Below, in pieces: positions 1 through 8,751 of a stretch of 37,455 nt of DNA. Location of the stretch: assembly GCA_964388275.1 (NCBI GenBank), contig CAYLZD010000037.1, positions 1-37,455 of the forward strand, written 5' to 3'. Every line of letters begins with the position of its first letter. Position 1 is the stretch's first letter. The stretch comes from JARYLZ01 sp964388275. GTDB taxonomy: Bacteria > Bacteroidota > Ignavibacteria > SZUA-365. A model generated the notes under the pieces. That model was not told the DNA's origin. It did not search any database and saw only the letters and a program-made list of their open reading frames with translations. The translations under genes and the position numbers were made by a program.

Positions 1-72
1 TGTACGAGCGTGTCGTGGCTGCGCGGAGCGAACAAAAAACTCCGGCGTCATGGCGCTTGAAAACGGGATAAG

Positions 73-100
73 GGGAACTGGGAACTGGGTACCGGGTGTC
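73..100. repeat. Heptamer tandem repeat, GGGNACN family (4 units)
   Basis: Four consecutive 7-bp units, GGGAACT GGGAACT GGGTACC GGGTGTC. The same unit recurs at 17602-17657 (opposite orientation) and 19007-19041. It lies in non-coding sequence about 420 bp beyond the mutS2 stop codon. Every unit is exactly seven bases with drift at positions 4 to 7, as in slippage-amplified heptamer repeats. No function can be read from the sequence. Confidence 0.8.
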
Positions 101-199
101 ATTTTTACAAAAAAGAAAACCCTCCGATGTCTTTGTTCCTCCCTGTGGTAATCTCTTCTTCCTCCAAACCTCGTGAGACGTTGGACGGCAATTTTTGTT

Positions 200-290
200 C
201 ATCCTATCCCGAAGGGATTCCATCAACGTAGCCCGGGGTTGACGCGTAGCGGCTACCCCGGGCGGGATTACGTTGATAGAGCGCCGTCTT
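200..290. repeat. Interspersed palindromic element with GCCCGGGG core
   Basis: A long two-part inverted repeat. ATCAACGTA (222-230) pairs with TACGTTGAT (269-277), and inside it GCCCGGGGT (231-239) pairs with ACCCCGGGC (255-263) around a 15-base loop. It is preceded by CCCGAAGGGATT (208-219). A related arrangement (CCGAAGGAG, then CAT, then AGCCCGGGG) occurs on the minus strand at 21221-21308, so this looks like a dispersed element family and not a gene-specific terminator. The short reading frame that crosses it is judged non-coding. Confidence 0.65.
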
Positions 291-521
291 TTAGTTGCGA
301 AGTTTGCGCGCTTACATGCCATATGTTACTCGTGCAACACCCAAATCGCAACTCCTTAATGACCTGACCCGTTGATTTACACTGTCTCGCCGGTTGAAAT
401 ATTCTCTCCCGCCGAAGTCAGGAAATAATAGATCGATGTCCGAATCCGGCCGGTCAGGCGGCGATTCGCGCCTGATCAACGGATCTCCGGCGCGGGCGGT
501 ACCGGGAGGACGGGTGTGGAA
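291..521. other. Intergenic stretch downstream of mutS2, no gene recognised
   Basis: No convincing gene on either strand. The only structure seen is an inverted repeat, TCAGGCG (454-460) and CGCCTGA (469-475) with an 8-base loop, about 50 bp past the mutS2 stop. It could act as a weak terminator for the minus-strand operon, but it lacks a following T run. Confidence 0.4.
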
Positions 522-2903
522 TCAGTCCTTGAGGAATACAACCGTCACGCCCGAGGATCCTTCGTTCCACTCTCCGAGGCGGAAAGATTCGACGAAGGAC
601 AGGCCGCGCAGAAATTCCTGCACGCGCTTTCGAAGGACGCCGGTGCCCTTGCCGTGAATTATGTCGATACGCCGGAAGCCGGCGGAATACGCCTCGTAGA
701 GGTAGGTGTCGAGCGTGTTGACGGCGTCGTCCCCGTACATTCCGCGCAGATCGATTTCGTTGCGCGGCGGTGTATCGCCGACAGCGGAAGGAGCGCCGCT
801 CCGGGGCGCTTCCGGCTCCATGATTCTCAGGGAGCATGCGTCCATACGCATTTTCATCATGCCGAAGGCCACTGTCACGTGTCCGCCGCGCGACTCGTCG
901 AGCACGATACCGCGGCGCGAGAGATCGTCGAGCGGGGCGACGGTGTCTCCCACGCGCAGCGGGCGGGCAGGGAGCGGCGCCGCGGGCGGGACCGTCTTGC
1001 TGGGGGTCACGTCCCGCAATCCGTCCTCGACGCGTTTGCGCACGTCCTCGACATGTTCCTTGGCCCGCCTCACGGTCTCTTTCTCCGCATGGGACTCGCG
1101 GATTTCCCTGACGGCGTTTTCCACCGCCGAGTTGGCCTCTTCCATCACTTTGCGGGCATCCTCGAGCGCCTCGCGGCGAATCTCCTTTGTCTGACGCCGC
1201 AGCTCCGTCAATTTGTGCTCGTACTCGGCCACGGCATTTTTATGCTCGGCTTCCACCCTCGCGGCTTCCCTGCTGCGGGCGCCGAGTTCCTGGGCGCGCT
1301 TCTCGACCTCGGCAAGCAGCTTTTCCAGCGCATCGCCGCGCGAGCCGAGCAATTCCCGCGCGCGTCCTATCACGCGCTCGTCCATGCCGTGCCTGCGCGT
1401 GATCTCGAAGGCGTAACTGCTTCCGGGCAGTCCCGCCCTGAAGCGGTATGTGGGCCGCAGGGATTCCATGTCGAATTCCATGGCCGCGTTGAGCATAGCA
1501 GGGTGCTCATGCGCGAAGGCCTTGAGCATGCCGTGATGGGTGGTCGCTATCACGTGCGCGCGCCGGGCCGTCAGCGTCTCCAGTATGGCGGCGCCCAGCG
1601 CGCTGCCTTCGCCCGGATCGGTTCCCGTGCCGATTTCGTCGATGAGCACGAGACTCCTCTCGTCCGCCGCCCGCACGATGGAGGCCAGGCGCTGCACGTG
1701 CGAACTGAAGGTGCTCAGGTCGTTTTCCACCGATTGCTCGTCTCCGATGTCCACGTACACGCCCGCGTACACTGGAAAACGGCTGCTTTCGGCGCAGGGC
1801 GCCGGTATACCCGACTGCACCATGAGGGACAACAGGCCGACAGTTTTCATGGCGACGCTCTTCCCGCCCGCGTTCGGACCGGTGATGATCAACGTGGTTT
1901 CGGGATCACCGAGCGTCAGGTCGAGAGGCACCACTTCCTCCTGCTTCCTGTGCTGCATGAGTACGGGATGCCTCGCCTGCACTACTTGGAGAGGTCCTCT
2001 GACGAGTATTTCGGGAATCGACGCGTTCACGGCGGCGGCGTACTGCGCGCGGGCGCGGAGCGAATCCAGGTCCGCATACACAGAAAGCGACTGCAATATC
2101 CCCGCGACCCGCGGTCTCAACTTGTTCGTGAGTTCGGAAAGTATCTTGGCGGTCTCCCTCTGCTCGGCGAATTGCAGATCGCGTATCTCGTTGTTCAGAT
2201 CCAGTGTCTCGGTGGGTTCTATGTACACCGTCTGACCCGTGGCCGAGGCGCTGTGTATGAAGCCCTGCACCTGCCGCTTGTGTTCGACTTTCACGGGAAG
2301 CACCATGCGTCCGTCGCGCAGAGTCACGAGTTCCTCGCGCACCATGTCGTCCTCCGACACGCGTTTGAGTATGGATTCCATGCGGCGGCGCAGTTGTCCG
2401 GTCTTCTCTATGATTTCGCGGCGTATCTGCCTCAATTCCTTGCTCGCCCCGTCCTTCACTTCCCCTTCCTCGTCGATCACCCGGTCGATATGGAATTCGA
2501 GCATCTTGTCGACGAGCAGTTCCGAGGCCGACGCAGCGAGCATCGGCGTCCTTTCGTTTCGCTTTTGGAAGAAGGCCGCCAGGTTGCGGAACGTGCGCAG
2601 CGCGCTCAGTATGCTTTTCAGGTCCTGCGAAGGAAGCATGCTGCCTTCAATGGCGGCACGCTGCAGGGCCGGACGGCAATCTTCGATTTCGTCCAACGGG
2701 GGCGGATCGTCGGCGTCGAGAAGAGCGCGGAATTCGCCGGCCCTGCTCAGTTCGTCCATTATTTCGGCCGGGACGGAAGACGGCGCGAGTTCGTCTATCC
2801 GCTCTCTTCCGAACACCGATCTCGCGTACGCAGCGATTGCCGACGTTACAAGGCGGAATTCCAGTTTCTCGGCCGCGTCCCTGAACGGATTCATTTCCGG
2901 CAT
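522..2903 (-). CDS. mutS2: MutS2-family ATPase/endonuclease (RqcU-like)
   Basis: A 793-residue MutS2 protein of full family length. In order: the MutS core and lever region (about 1-330), the ABC-type ATPase with Walker A GPNAGGKS (342-349) and Walker B LVLIDEIGTGTDPGEG (about 418-433), a long charged coiled coil (about 515-635), and a C-terminal Smr nuclease domain with IDLRGM (717-722) and HGKGTG (750-755). It lacks the mismatch-recognition domain of MutS1. In other bacteria the family suppresses recombination or acts on collided ribosomes; which applies here cannot be told. An AAGGAGG inside the last codons of the upstream gene supports the first ATG at 2903, 6 bases after that gene's stop. 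It is the last gene of the secA-yip1-nanE-mutS2 cluster. Confidence 0.96.
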   Translation of the reverse strand: MPEMNPFRDAAEKLEFRLVTSAIAAYARSVFGRERIDELAPSSVPAEIMDELSRAGEFRALLDADDPPPLDEIEDCRPALQRAAIEGSMLPSQDLKSILSALRTFRNLAAFFQKRNERTPMLAASASELLVDKMLEFHIDRVIDEEGEVKDGASKELRQIRREIIEKTGQLRRRMESILKRVSEDDMVREELVTLRDGRMVLPVKVEHKRQVQGFIHSASATGQTVYIEPTETLDLNNEIRDLQFAEQRETAKILSELTNKLRPRVAGILQSLSVYADLDSLRARAQYAAAVNASIPEILVRGPLQVVQARHPVLMQHRKQEEVVPLDLTLGDPETTLIITGPNAGGKSVAMKTVGLLSLMVQSGIPAPCAESSRFPVYAGVYVDIGDEQSVENDLSTFSSHVQRLASIVRAADERSLVLIDEIGTGTDPGEGSALGAAILETLTARRAHVIATTHHGMLKAFAHEHPAMLNAAMEFDMESLRPTYRFRAGLPGSSYAFEITRRHGMDERVIGRARELLGSRGDALEKLLAEVEKRAQELGARSREAARVEAEHKNAVAEYEHKLTELRRQTKEIRREALEDARKVMEEANSAVENAVREIRESHAEKETVRRAKEHVEDVRKRVEDGLRDVTPSKTVPPAAPLPARPLRVGDTVAPLDDLSRRGIVLDESRGGHVTVAFGMMKMRMDACSLRIMEPEAPRSGAPSAVGDTPPRNEIDLRGMYGDDAVNTLDTYLYEAYSAGFRRIDIIHGKGTGVLRKRVQEFLRGLSFVESFRLGEWNEGSSGVTVVFLKD

Positions 2904-2909
2904 GCCGTC

Positions 2910-3608
2910 TCAATCCTCCTTGATCATTCTCATAGCTTCGGCGAACATGTGCGTTATGATGCGCGGGCGCGTGATGGCGCTTCCCGCGACCGCGCAATGG
3001 GCGCCGGCCAATATTGCGTCGACCGCGTCTTCAGGCGTCCAGATCCGGCCTTCCGCCATCACCGGTATCAGCAGGGAAGAGCTCAGTTCGCCGATCATTT
3101 CGAGATCCGGCGTGCGATAGTCCTGCGGACCGGAAAATCCGGCCAGGCCCGACAAGGTGCTCGCCACAGCGTCCGCTCCCGATTCCGCCGCTCTCACACC
3201 TTCCCGGAAAGTCGCGCAGTCGGCCCAGAGCGGCCGGCTGAACCGTTTGCGCGCCTCCTCGAGGAAGAGGAAGCCGTCCAGGCCGCCGGGACGTTTACGC
3301 CTCGTGGCATCCACCGCCACTATGTCAGCGCCGGCGTCGAAGAGCGCAGCCACGTCGTCGAGTTGCGGCGTGATCAGGACGGATCCATCAGAGTATTCGC
3401 CCTTGACGAAGGCGACAATCGGCAGTCCTGTGCGCGGTCGCAATGCGGTCACAGCCGGAACTCCTTCGACCCTCAAACCGACCGCGCCCCCCTGTTCGGC
3501 CGCGGCGGCGAACATGAGCGTCAGATCCAGCTTGTTCATTGTTTCGATTTCATCCACGTGCAGCGAAACGATGAGCCCGGTCGGCAGCATTTCTCGCAGA
3601 TCGTTCAT
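2910..3608 (-). CDS. nanE: Putative N-acetylmannosamine-6-phosphate 2-epimerase (NanE-like)
   Basis: A 232-residue TIM-barrel protein of NanE type, the family that interconverts ManNAc-6-P and GlcNAc-6-P. Family features visible: GGAVGLRVEG near 42-51, a lysine in LPIVAFVKGEYSDGSVLITP matching the catalytic-lysine strand, VDATRRKRP for phosphate and sugar binding, and MAEGRIWTPEDA carrying the conserved Glu. The N-terminal segment (SLHVDEIETMN) differs from the usual SCQA start of NanE proteins. No other sialic acid or amino-sugar gene is near, so the true substrate may differ. Start ATG 3608 has GGGAG 8 bases upstream. Its end carries the mutS2 ribosome binding site, suggesting translational coupling. 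Confidence 0.8.
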   Translation of the reverse strand: MNDLREMLPTGLIVSLHVDEIETMNKLDLTLMFAAAAEQGGAVGLRVEGVPAVTALRPRTGLPIVAFVKGEYSDGSVLITPQLDDVAALFDAGADIVAVDATRRKRPGGLDGFLFLEEARKRFSRPLWADCATFREGVRAAESGADAVASTLSGLAGFSGPQDYRTPDLEMIGELSSSLLIPVMAEGRIWTPEDAVDAILAGAHCAVAGSAITRPRIITHMFAEAMRMIKED

Positions 3609-3698
3609 TCAATCATCTCCCGTTGATGCCCGGCGCCCAACCGCGCAGCGTAATCCACCGACGAAACGGCGGCGTCCATGCCCGGCGGCGCGGCCGTG

Positions 3699-4436
3699 TC
3701 ATGCGGCGAATCCCGACAACGCCGCGACGGCGGCGGCCACAACGCAAGCCGCGAGAGCCGACAGCAGGAATACCGCCGCGGCCGCGAGTCCGCTCCTCAC
3801 ACCCTGCATACGGAAACTTCTCGAGAGGAGCATCACCGACCAGGACGCGGCGAGCGCCTGAAGCCCGGTGAGGATCCAGAACGCGGCGGGCTTGAGCTCC
3901 GCGGGAGGTGTTTCCCAGGAAAAGAACGCGCGTCCGAAAATGGCGAACTGGGCGGATATGAGAATGGCGTAGGCGACTGAGAAGGGCGCGAGGGACCAGG
4001 CTGTCAGGGCGGCGACGGAGCGGTAACGCAGCCGCCTGCCGGCGAAAGCGCTCAGCAGCGGCTTCAGCAGGGCCGTAGCCGTGATTCCGAACAGAATGCC
4101 GGCCGGGAAACCCGCGAGGTACAGGACGGCGAACAACTCGCCTGCATCGAGGGCTCCGTCGCCGGCTCTTAAAAGCACCAGCGTTGAAGCGGCGAAAAAA
4201 GGACCCAGAAGTGCGAATAGCGTGTAAACGTAGTTCTTCTGTTCGCTTCTCGCTATGCGGCTGAGTGTCCGCGACGGATCCTCGATCAAACCGTACAGTG
4301 TGTCGAAAAAATCCAGCGCCGGGACGCGGTCCTGAATGAAGGCGCCGCAAGCGGAGCATTTCACGGCGAGTCCGTCGTTGTCCCGCCCGCATACCGGGCA
4401 TCGCAACGCCGCGTCCGTTTCACCCGGGCCGCTCAT
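3699..4436 (-). CDS. Zinc-ribbon Yip1-like integral membrane protein
   Basis: A 245-residue membrane protein. Near the N-terminus CPVCGRDNDGLAVKCSACG gives two CxxC knuckles of a rubredoxin-like zinc ribbon, followed by a short amphipathic stretch and about five hydrophobic segments ending in an Ala-rich helix. This layout matches bacterial YIP1-family proteins, whose function is unknown. Two starts are possible: ATG 4454, only 3 bases after the secA stop, and ATG 4436, which has GGCGGAG 5 bases upstream and is preferred. The gene lies directly behind secA, so a role with the membrane or secretion machinery is possible, but this is inference from position only. Confidence 0.7.
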   Translation of the reverse strand: MSGPGETDAALRCPVCGRDNDGLAVKCSACGAFIQDRVPALDFFDTLYGLIEDPSRTLSRIARSEQKNYVYTLFALLGPFFAASTLVLLRAGDGALDAGELFAVLYLAGFPAGILFGITATALLKPLLSAFAGRRLRYRSVAALTAWSLAPFSVAYAILISAQFAIFGRAFFSWETPPAELKPAAFWILTGLQALAASWSVMLLSRSFRMQGVRSGLAAAAVFLLSALAACVVAAAVAALSGFAA

Positions 4437-4457
4437 ATGCGCTCCGCCTCGCATGAC

Positions 4458-7400
4458 TCACGCGCCGCAGCATTTCTTGTACTTCTTCCCGCTGCCGCAG
4501 GGGCAGGGGTCGTTGCGGTTCGGCTCCTTTTCCTTCCTCACCGGCATGCGCTTGCCGGCATGCGCTTCCGCGGGCGCCTGGGGCTGTCCGGGCGCGGCTT
4601 CCCGGTTCGCGTGATATCCCATGCCGGAGGACTCCTCGTGAGAGGTCACCAGATCCTGCGCCCTCGGACCCGACGGCCTGCGCGAGATCTGCTCCTGCTG
4701 CATCGGGTAGAGACGGAACACCATGCCGAGCACTTCGCCGTTTATCATGCCGACCATTTGTATGAACATCTCGAAGGCCTCCTTCTTGTACTCGATCAGA
4801 GGATCCTTCTGTCCATAGGCGCGCATGTGAATGCCTTCCTTGAGCTCGTCCATCTCGCGGAGATGTTCTTTCCAGCGCACGTCGATCACTTGCAGCATCG
4901 CGACGCGCATCAGCTGCTGCATCACGGGGGGAGTAATTTCGCGCTCCTTCCTCTGCAGGAAGGACGTCGCGAGCTTCATCATCTGTGCCTTGAGTTCGGC
5001 GGCCCCGCTGAGGGCGATCTTGTCCTTTTCGAGGTTCAGATCCACAACCAGATTTCGGCGGATCTCCTCGCGCAGGTCTTCGAGAGTGCCTTCCTCCCAG
5101 TGCCGGTTCGCCAGGTCCTCGACGTACTGGTCCAGCATATCCAGAATCTCGTCCTTCAGATTCTCGCCTAGCAGGGCCTGCCTTCTTCGGGTATAAATGA
5201 CCGTGCGCTGCTGGTTCATGACGTTGTCATACTCGAGCAGGCGCTTGCGTATGCCGAAGTTGTTCTCCTCGACTTTTTTCTGCGCGCGCTCGACGGACTT
5301 CGTCACGAGCGGATGCGCGATGACGTCGCCTTCCTGGGCGCCCCAGCGCGTCATTACGCGGGCGATGCGCTCCGAACCGAAGAGCCTCATCAGGTCGTCT
5401 TCCAGCGAGATGAAGAAGATGGAGGCGCCGGGATCGCCCTGTCGTCCCGAACGGCCCCTCAGCTGGCGGTCGATGCGCCGGGATTCATGCCGCTCGGTTC
5501 CGACGATGAGGAGTCCGCCGGCTTCGCGCACCCCGGGGCCGAGCTTAATGTCGGTGCCCCGTCCCGCCATGTTGGTCGCGATGGTGACGGCGCCGGGAAG
5601 TCCGGCGTTCGTCACGATCTCGGCCTCGCGCTGGTGTTGTTTGGCGTTCAGGACGTTGTGCGGGACCCCTTTACGCTTCAGCATGCGCGAGATGGTTTCG
5701 GACACCTCCACGCTTGTGGTGCCGACCAGCACCGGTTGGCGCTCCTTGCGCCGCTCCTCTATGAGATCGATGACCGCGTTGTATTTCTCTCGCCTGGTTT
5801 TGTAGATCTGGTCGTCCTTGTCCTTGCGCACCACGGGTTTGTTCGTGGGGATGACGACGACGTCCAGTTTGTAGATTTCGAAGAACTCGCCCGCTTCCGT
5901 CTCCGCCGTTCCGGTCATGCCCGCGAGTTTCTTGTAGAGGCGGAAGTAATTCTGCAGGGTGATGGTGGCGAGGGTCTGCGTGTCGCCCTCCACCTTCACG
6001 TTCTCCTTGGCCTCGATGGCCTGATGAAGACCTTCGGAATATCTTCTGCCCGGGAGTATGCGTCCGGTGAAGGTGTCGACAATCATCACCTTGCCGTCCT
6101 GTATGACGTACTCGACGTCCTTCTCGTAGAGGCACCAGGCCTTGAGGAGCTGATGCACGGTGTGTATGCGGTCGCTCCGCTCGGCGTAGAGTTTCTGGAT
6201 TTCGTCGCGCCGCCGCTGGAATTCCTCGGCGGGCAGTGCGAGGCCTTCGAGTTGGCTGAGTTCGGCGGCGATGTCGGGAAGAACGAAAAAGTCGGCGTCA
6301 TCCTTCGAAGGCGCCAGGAACTCCCGCCCCTTCTCGGTGAGATCGACGGTGTGATTGTTTTCCTCGATCGCGAAATACAGCTCTTCGATGATCTCGGGCA
6401 TCCGCCTGGCGTTGTCGGCCCGGTAAATGTTCTCCGTTTTCTGGGAGAGCGCCTTGTTTTCCGGCTCGGAATATATCTTCAGCAGTTTCTTGTTTTTAGG
6501 AAGCCCTCGCTGTGCGCGGTATATGAGGACGCCGGCCTCCTCCTGCTTGCCTTCCGCCAGGAGGCGTTCGGCGTCGGCGAGAATTTTTGCGACGAGGGCG
6601 TTCTGAGCGTTTACGAGGCGCTCCACCCGCGGCTTCATCTCGTCGAATTTCTGATCGGTCGTGCCCACGGGACCGCTGATGATTAGCGGCGTGCGCGCTT
6701 CGTCGATCAGCACCGAGTCGACCTCGTCGACGATCGCGTAATTGTGCGGGCGCTGCACGAGATCGGCCTCATCGACCACCATGTTGTCGCGAAGGTAATC
6801 GAAGCCGAACTCGTTGTTGGTTCCGTAGGTGATGTCGCGCGCGTACATTTCGCGGCGCTGCCGCGAGTCCATGGTGTTCTGTATGCAGCCGACGGTCAGC
6901 CCGTGGAACTCGAATACCGGTCCCATCCACTCGCTGTCGCGGCGCGCCAGATAATCGTTGACCGTCACGATGTGCACGCCTTTGCCGGGCAGGGCGTTGA
7001 GATATATCGGCAGGGTTGCCACGAGAGTCTTGCCCTCGCCCGTGGCCATTTCGGCGATCTTGCCCTGATGCAGGACAATGCCGCCGATGAGCTGCACATC
7101 GAAGGGAATCATGTTCCATTCGACTTTGTGCCCCACCACGTCGAATTCCCTCCCCATGAGACGCCTGCACGTGTCCTTCACTACGGCAAAGGCCTCGGGA
7201 AGCAGTTCGTCCAGCGTGTCCTGTATGGTTTCGTGCAATTCCTTCTCGAGTTCCTCGATTTCGTCGTGCACGGCGACGCGGTCCAGATCTTCTTCCGTGT
7301 CGGACCGGAGCTGCTGTTTGAGCTCCGCGATGCGATTCTCGATTTCCCGGCTCGCGTCGGCGATTCTCTGCTTGAATTCCAGAGTCTTGCCCCGCAACTC

Positions 7401-7523
7401 CTCGTCGCTCAGGGTTTCGAGCGCGGGGTATTGCTCGGTTATCTCGTCGAGCAGCGGCTCGATGTTTCTGATGTCGCGGTCTGATTTCTTGCCGCCGAAT
7501 ATTTTTGCGATCAGGTTGCGCAT
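4458..7523 (-). CDS. secA: Preprotein translocase ATPase SecA
   Basis: A 1021-residue SecA, the motor that drives unfolded preproteins through SecYEG. Visible: Walker A ATGEGKT (160-166), the DEAD-box variant DEVD (266-269) in VDEVDSVLIDEARTPLI, motif GTDIKLGPGV in the second nucleotide-binding fold, GRSGRQGDPG, and a C-terminal zinc motif CPCGSGKKYKKCC (C-x-C-x8-C-C). An inserted segment of about 100 residues lies after the DEVD region (about 300-420), as is common in Bacteroidota/Chlorobi SecA. Start ATG 7523 has AAGGAAG (7534-7528) four bases upstream. A small exported reading frame ends 60 bases upstream and could control it (see 7584-7910). The stop is followed closely by the Yip1-like gene. 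Confidence 0.98.
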   Translation of the reverse strand: MRNLIAKIFGGKKSDRDIRNIEPLLDEITEQYPALETLSDEELRGKTLEFKQRIADASREIENRIAELKQQLRSDTEEDLDRVAVHDEIEELEKELHETIQDTLDELLPEAFAVVKDTCRRLMGREFDVVGHKVEWNMIPFDVQLIGGIVLHQGKIAEMATGEGKTLVATLPIYLNALPGKGVHIVTVNDYLARRDSEWMGPVFEFHGLTVGCIQNTMDSRQRREMYARDITYGTNNEFGFDYLRDNMVVDEADLVQRPHNYAIVDEVDSVLIDEARTPLIISGPVGTTDQKFDEMKPRVERLVNAQNALVAKILADAERLLAEGKQEEAGVLIYRAQRGLPKNKKLLKIYSEPENKALSQKTENIYRADNARRMPEIIEELYFAIEENNHTVDLTEKGREFLAPSKDDADFFVLPDIAAELSQLEGLALPAEEFQRRRDEIQKLYAERSDRIHTVHQLLKAWCLYEKDVEYVIQDGKVMIVDTFTGRILPGRRYSEGLHQAIEAKENVKVEGDTQTLATITLQNYFRLYKKLAGMTGTAETEAGEFFEIYKLDVVVIPTNKPVVRKDKDDQIYKTRREKYNAVIDLIEERRKERQPVLVGTTSVEVSETISRMLKRKGVPHNVLNAKQHQREAEIVTNAGLPGAVTIATNMAGRGTDIKLGPGVREAGGLLIVGTERHESRRIDRQLRGRSGRQGDPGASIFFISLEDDLMRLFGSERIARVMTRWGAQEGDVIAHPLVTKSVERAQKKVEENNFGIRKRLLEYDNVMNQQRTVIYTRRRQALLGENLKDEILDMLDQYVEDLANRHWEEGTLEDLREEIRRNLVVDLNLEKDKIALSGAAELKAQMMKLATSFLQRKEREITPPVMQQLMRVAMLQVIDVRWKEHLREMDELKEGIHMRAYGQKDPLIEYKKEAFEMFIQMVGMINGEVLGMVFRLYPMQQEQISRRPSGPRAQDLVTSHEESSGMGYHANREAAPGQPQAPAEAHAGKRMPVRKEKEPNRNDPCPCGSGKKYKKCCGA

Positions 7524-7583
7524 AGTGCTTCCTTGTGGTCGATTTCACATAAAAACGTTGGGAACGGGACCGGGCGGAAAACT

Positions 7584-7910
7584 CTACGCTAACGCCGGCG
7601 CGCGAATCGGCCTCGCCGCGCTGTACCGCAGGGCCGGCGCGATGGCGCGTTCCGGCGCGATACCGGCGCGTGACGGGCTGTCGTCGGGCTTGCCCGTCTC
7701 AGGCGCGGCAGCGCATCGTCCCACCGGGATGTTTCCCTTTGAAATCGACTTCCGGCTGTCCGGCAGCAGTCTCCGTAAAATCCCCGCGGGATTCGCGGAG
7801 CCAGCTTCCTGCACGAGTGCCAGTATCCGCGTTGTAGTGCAGACCACCGCTTCGCCGTTTTGCGAAGCGCCGCAGAGCAGGGAAAAAACGAAGAAGAAAC
7901 CGGACATCAT
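7584..7910 (-). CDS. Possible small exported leader protein upstream of secA (SecM-like candidate)
   Basis: A 108-codon frame between batE and secA. It starts with two Met codons and a hydrophobic signal-like segment (MMSGFFFVFSLLCGAS), continues with a polar Ala/Pro-rich linker, and ends SAARPIRAPALA followed by TAG. Codon choice (GCG, CTG, CCG, GTG) resembles the neighbouring genes. Known arrest peptides such as SecM have a signal sequence, a linker and a C-terminal stalling motif containing IRAGP, and a second class shares RAPP/RAPG; the ending here contains IRAP. The stop is 60 bases before secA. The bases just after it (TTTTCC, 7581-7576) can pair with GGAAG of the secA ribosome binding site. 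Against it: no clear ribosome binding site of its own, and no homologue is recognised. It may be non-coding. Confidence 0.35.
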   Translation of the reverse strand: MMSGFFFVFSLLCGASQNGEAVVCTTTRILALVQEAGSANPAGILRRLLPDSRKSISKGNIPVGRCAAAPETGKPDDSPSRAGIAPERAIAPALRYSAARPIRAPALA

Positions 7911-7986
7911 TGCTTAGAACATTAACTATCTGCAAAATAAGGGGATTGCGCGCGTCGAACAATAAGCCGACGCCACCCGGCAGTGT

Positions 7987-8751
7987 TCATATCCGTTCCA
8001 CGGCATCCGCCGCTATCCATCCCTCGGTTCCGTCAGCCAGACGGGCCTTGTGCCACGGGCCGCGCGTTTCCTCCAATTGCAGCACAACTCCCTCGCTCAC
8101 CCGCAGCGTTTCAATGCCGGAGGCATCGGGGGCGCTGCGCAGAGCGGCCTCCCTGGCCATCACAACGGCCGACCGGCGCGCCTCCAGATCCTCGATCTTG
8201 TCGAGCGCCAGAAACACCGAGGCCGCGAAGGCCAGGAACAGCAGGCCGCCGGCCAGGAGGGCGAGACGCCGGGCGAGCACGCGGGTGTATCCGAAGAATA
8301 CGAACACGGCGGCCATCACCCCCCAGAGCAGCAGGCTCGATATCACGAGAAGCCCGCGCACTGAGCGGGCCGACTTGAGATCGTTCCACCACCGGACCGC
8401 GAAAAGCAGGGGCATCGGCTCAGGTCTGTTCTTGACGCGAAGTTCGGCCACGGCGATGTTGTCCGATATCCTCCGATCGCCGGGATCCAGCAGTTTCGCC
8501 CGATGGTAGTTCAGTATGCTGGGTCCCACCTGACCGTTCTTGTAATACGCGTTTCCAAGATTGTAGTGTATCGCCGCCGAGGATCCCTCGAGAGCGACAA
8601 GGCGCTCGAGCAGGACGATGGCGTCCTTGTAATGAGCGCGGTAGTATGCCGTTTCGGCCTCGCGCTTGAGTTTCCCCGCATCCGCGGCGCGGGCCGGCGG
8701 CGCCAGACCGAGGAGCAGGAAGATCACCGATATTCCGGCGGCGTGTCTCAT
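7987..8751 (-). CDS. batE: BatE: TPR and SH3-like membrane protein
   Basis: A 254-residue protein and the last gene of the Bat operon. It has a signal peptide (cleavage near PARA-ADAG), tetratricopeptide repeats (about 25-105, with AIHYNLGNAYYKNGQ), two adjacent transmembrane helices (about 128-180) and a C-terminal bacterial SH3-like domain (about 190-252, ending TEGWIAADAVERI). This order is characteristic of BatE. The Bat system is thought to protect or repair envelope proteins under oxidative stress, but its biochemistry is unsettled. The start codon overlaps the batD stop in an ATGA junction (8748-8751), so translation is probably coupled. The next gene, secA, is 463 bases further on. 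Confidence 0.9.
   Translation of the reverse strand: MRHAAGISVIFLLLGLAPPARAADAGKLKREAETAYYRAHYKDAIVLLERLVALEGSSAAIHYNLGNAYYKNGQVGPSILNYHRAKLLDPGDRRISDNIAVAELRVKNRPEPMPLLFAVRWWNDLKSARSVRGLLVISSLLLWGVMAAVFVFFGYTRVLARRLALLAGGLLFLAFAASVFLALDKIEDLEARRSAVVMAREAALRSAPDASGIETLRVSEGVVLQLEETRGPWHKARLADGTEGWIAADAVERI

Noticed and set aside
173..367. 64-codon plus-strand frame near the window start
   Set aside because: It crosses the palindromic element at 200-290; its sequence is the translation of the repeat.
516..3626. A 1036-codon open frame on the plus strand across mutS2 and nanE
   Set aside because: Antisense to two clearly recognised genes; its sequence is Arg/His-rich and resembles no protein. 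Such frames arise from codon bias in GC-rich genes.
5313..6686. Long plus-strand frame opposite secA
   Set aside because: Antisense of secA codons, without ribosome binding site or recognisable domain.
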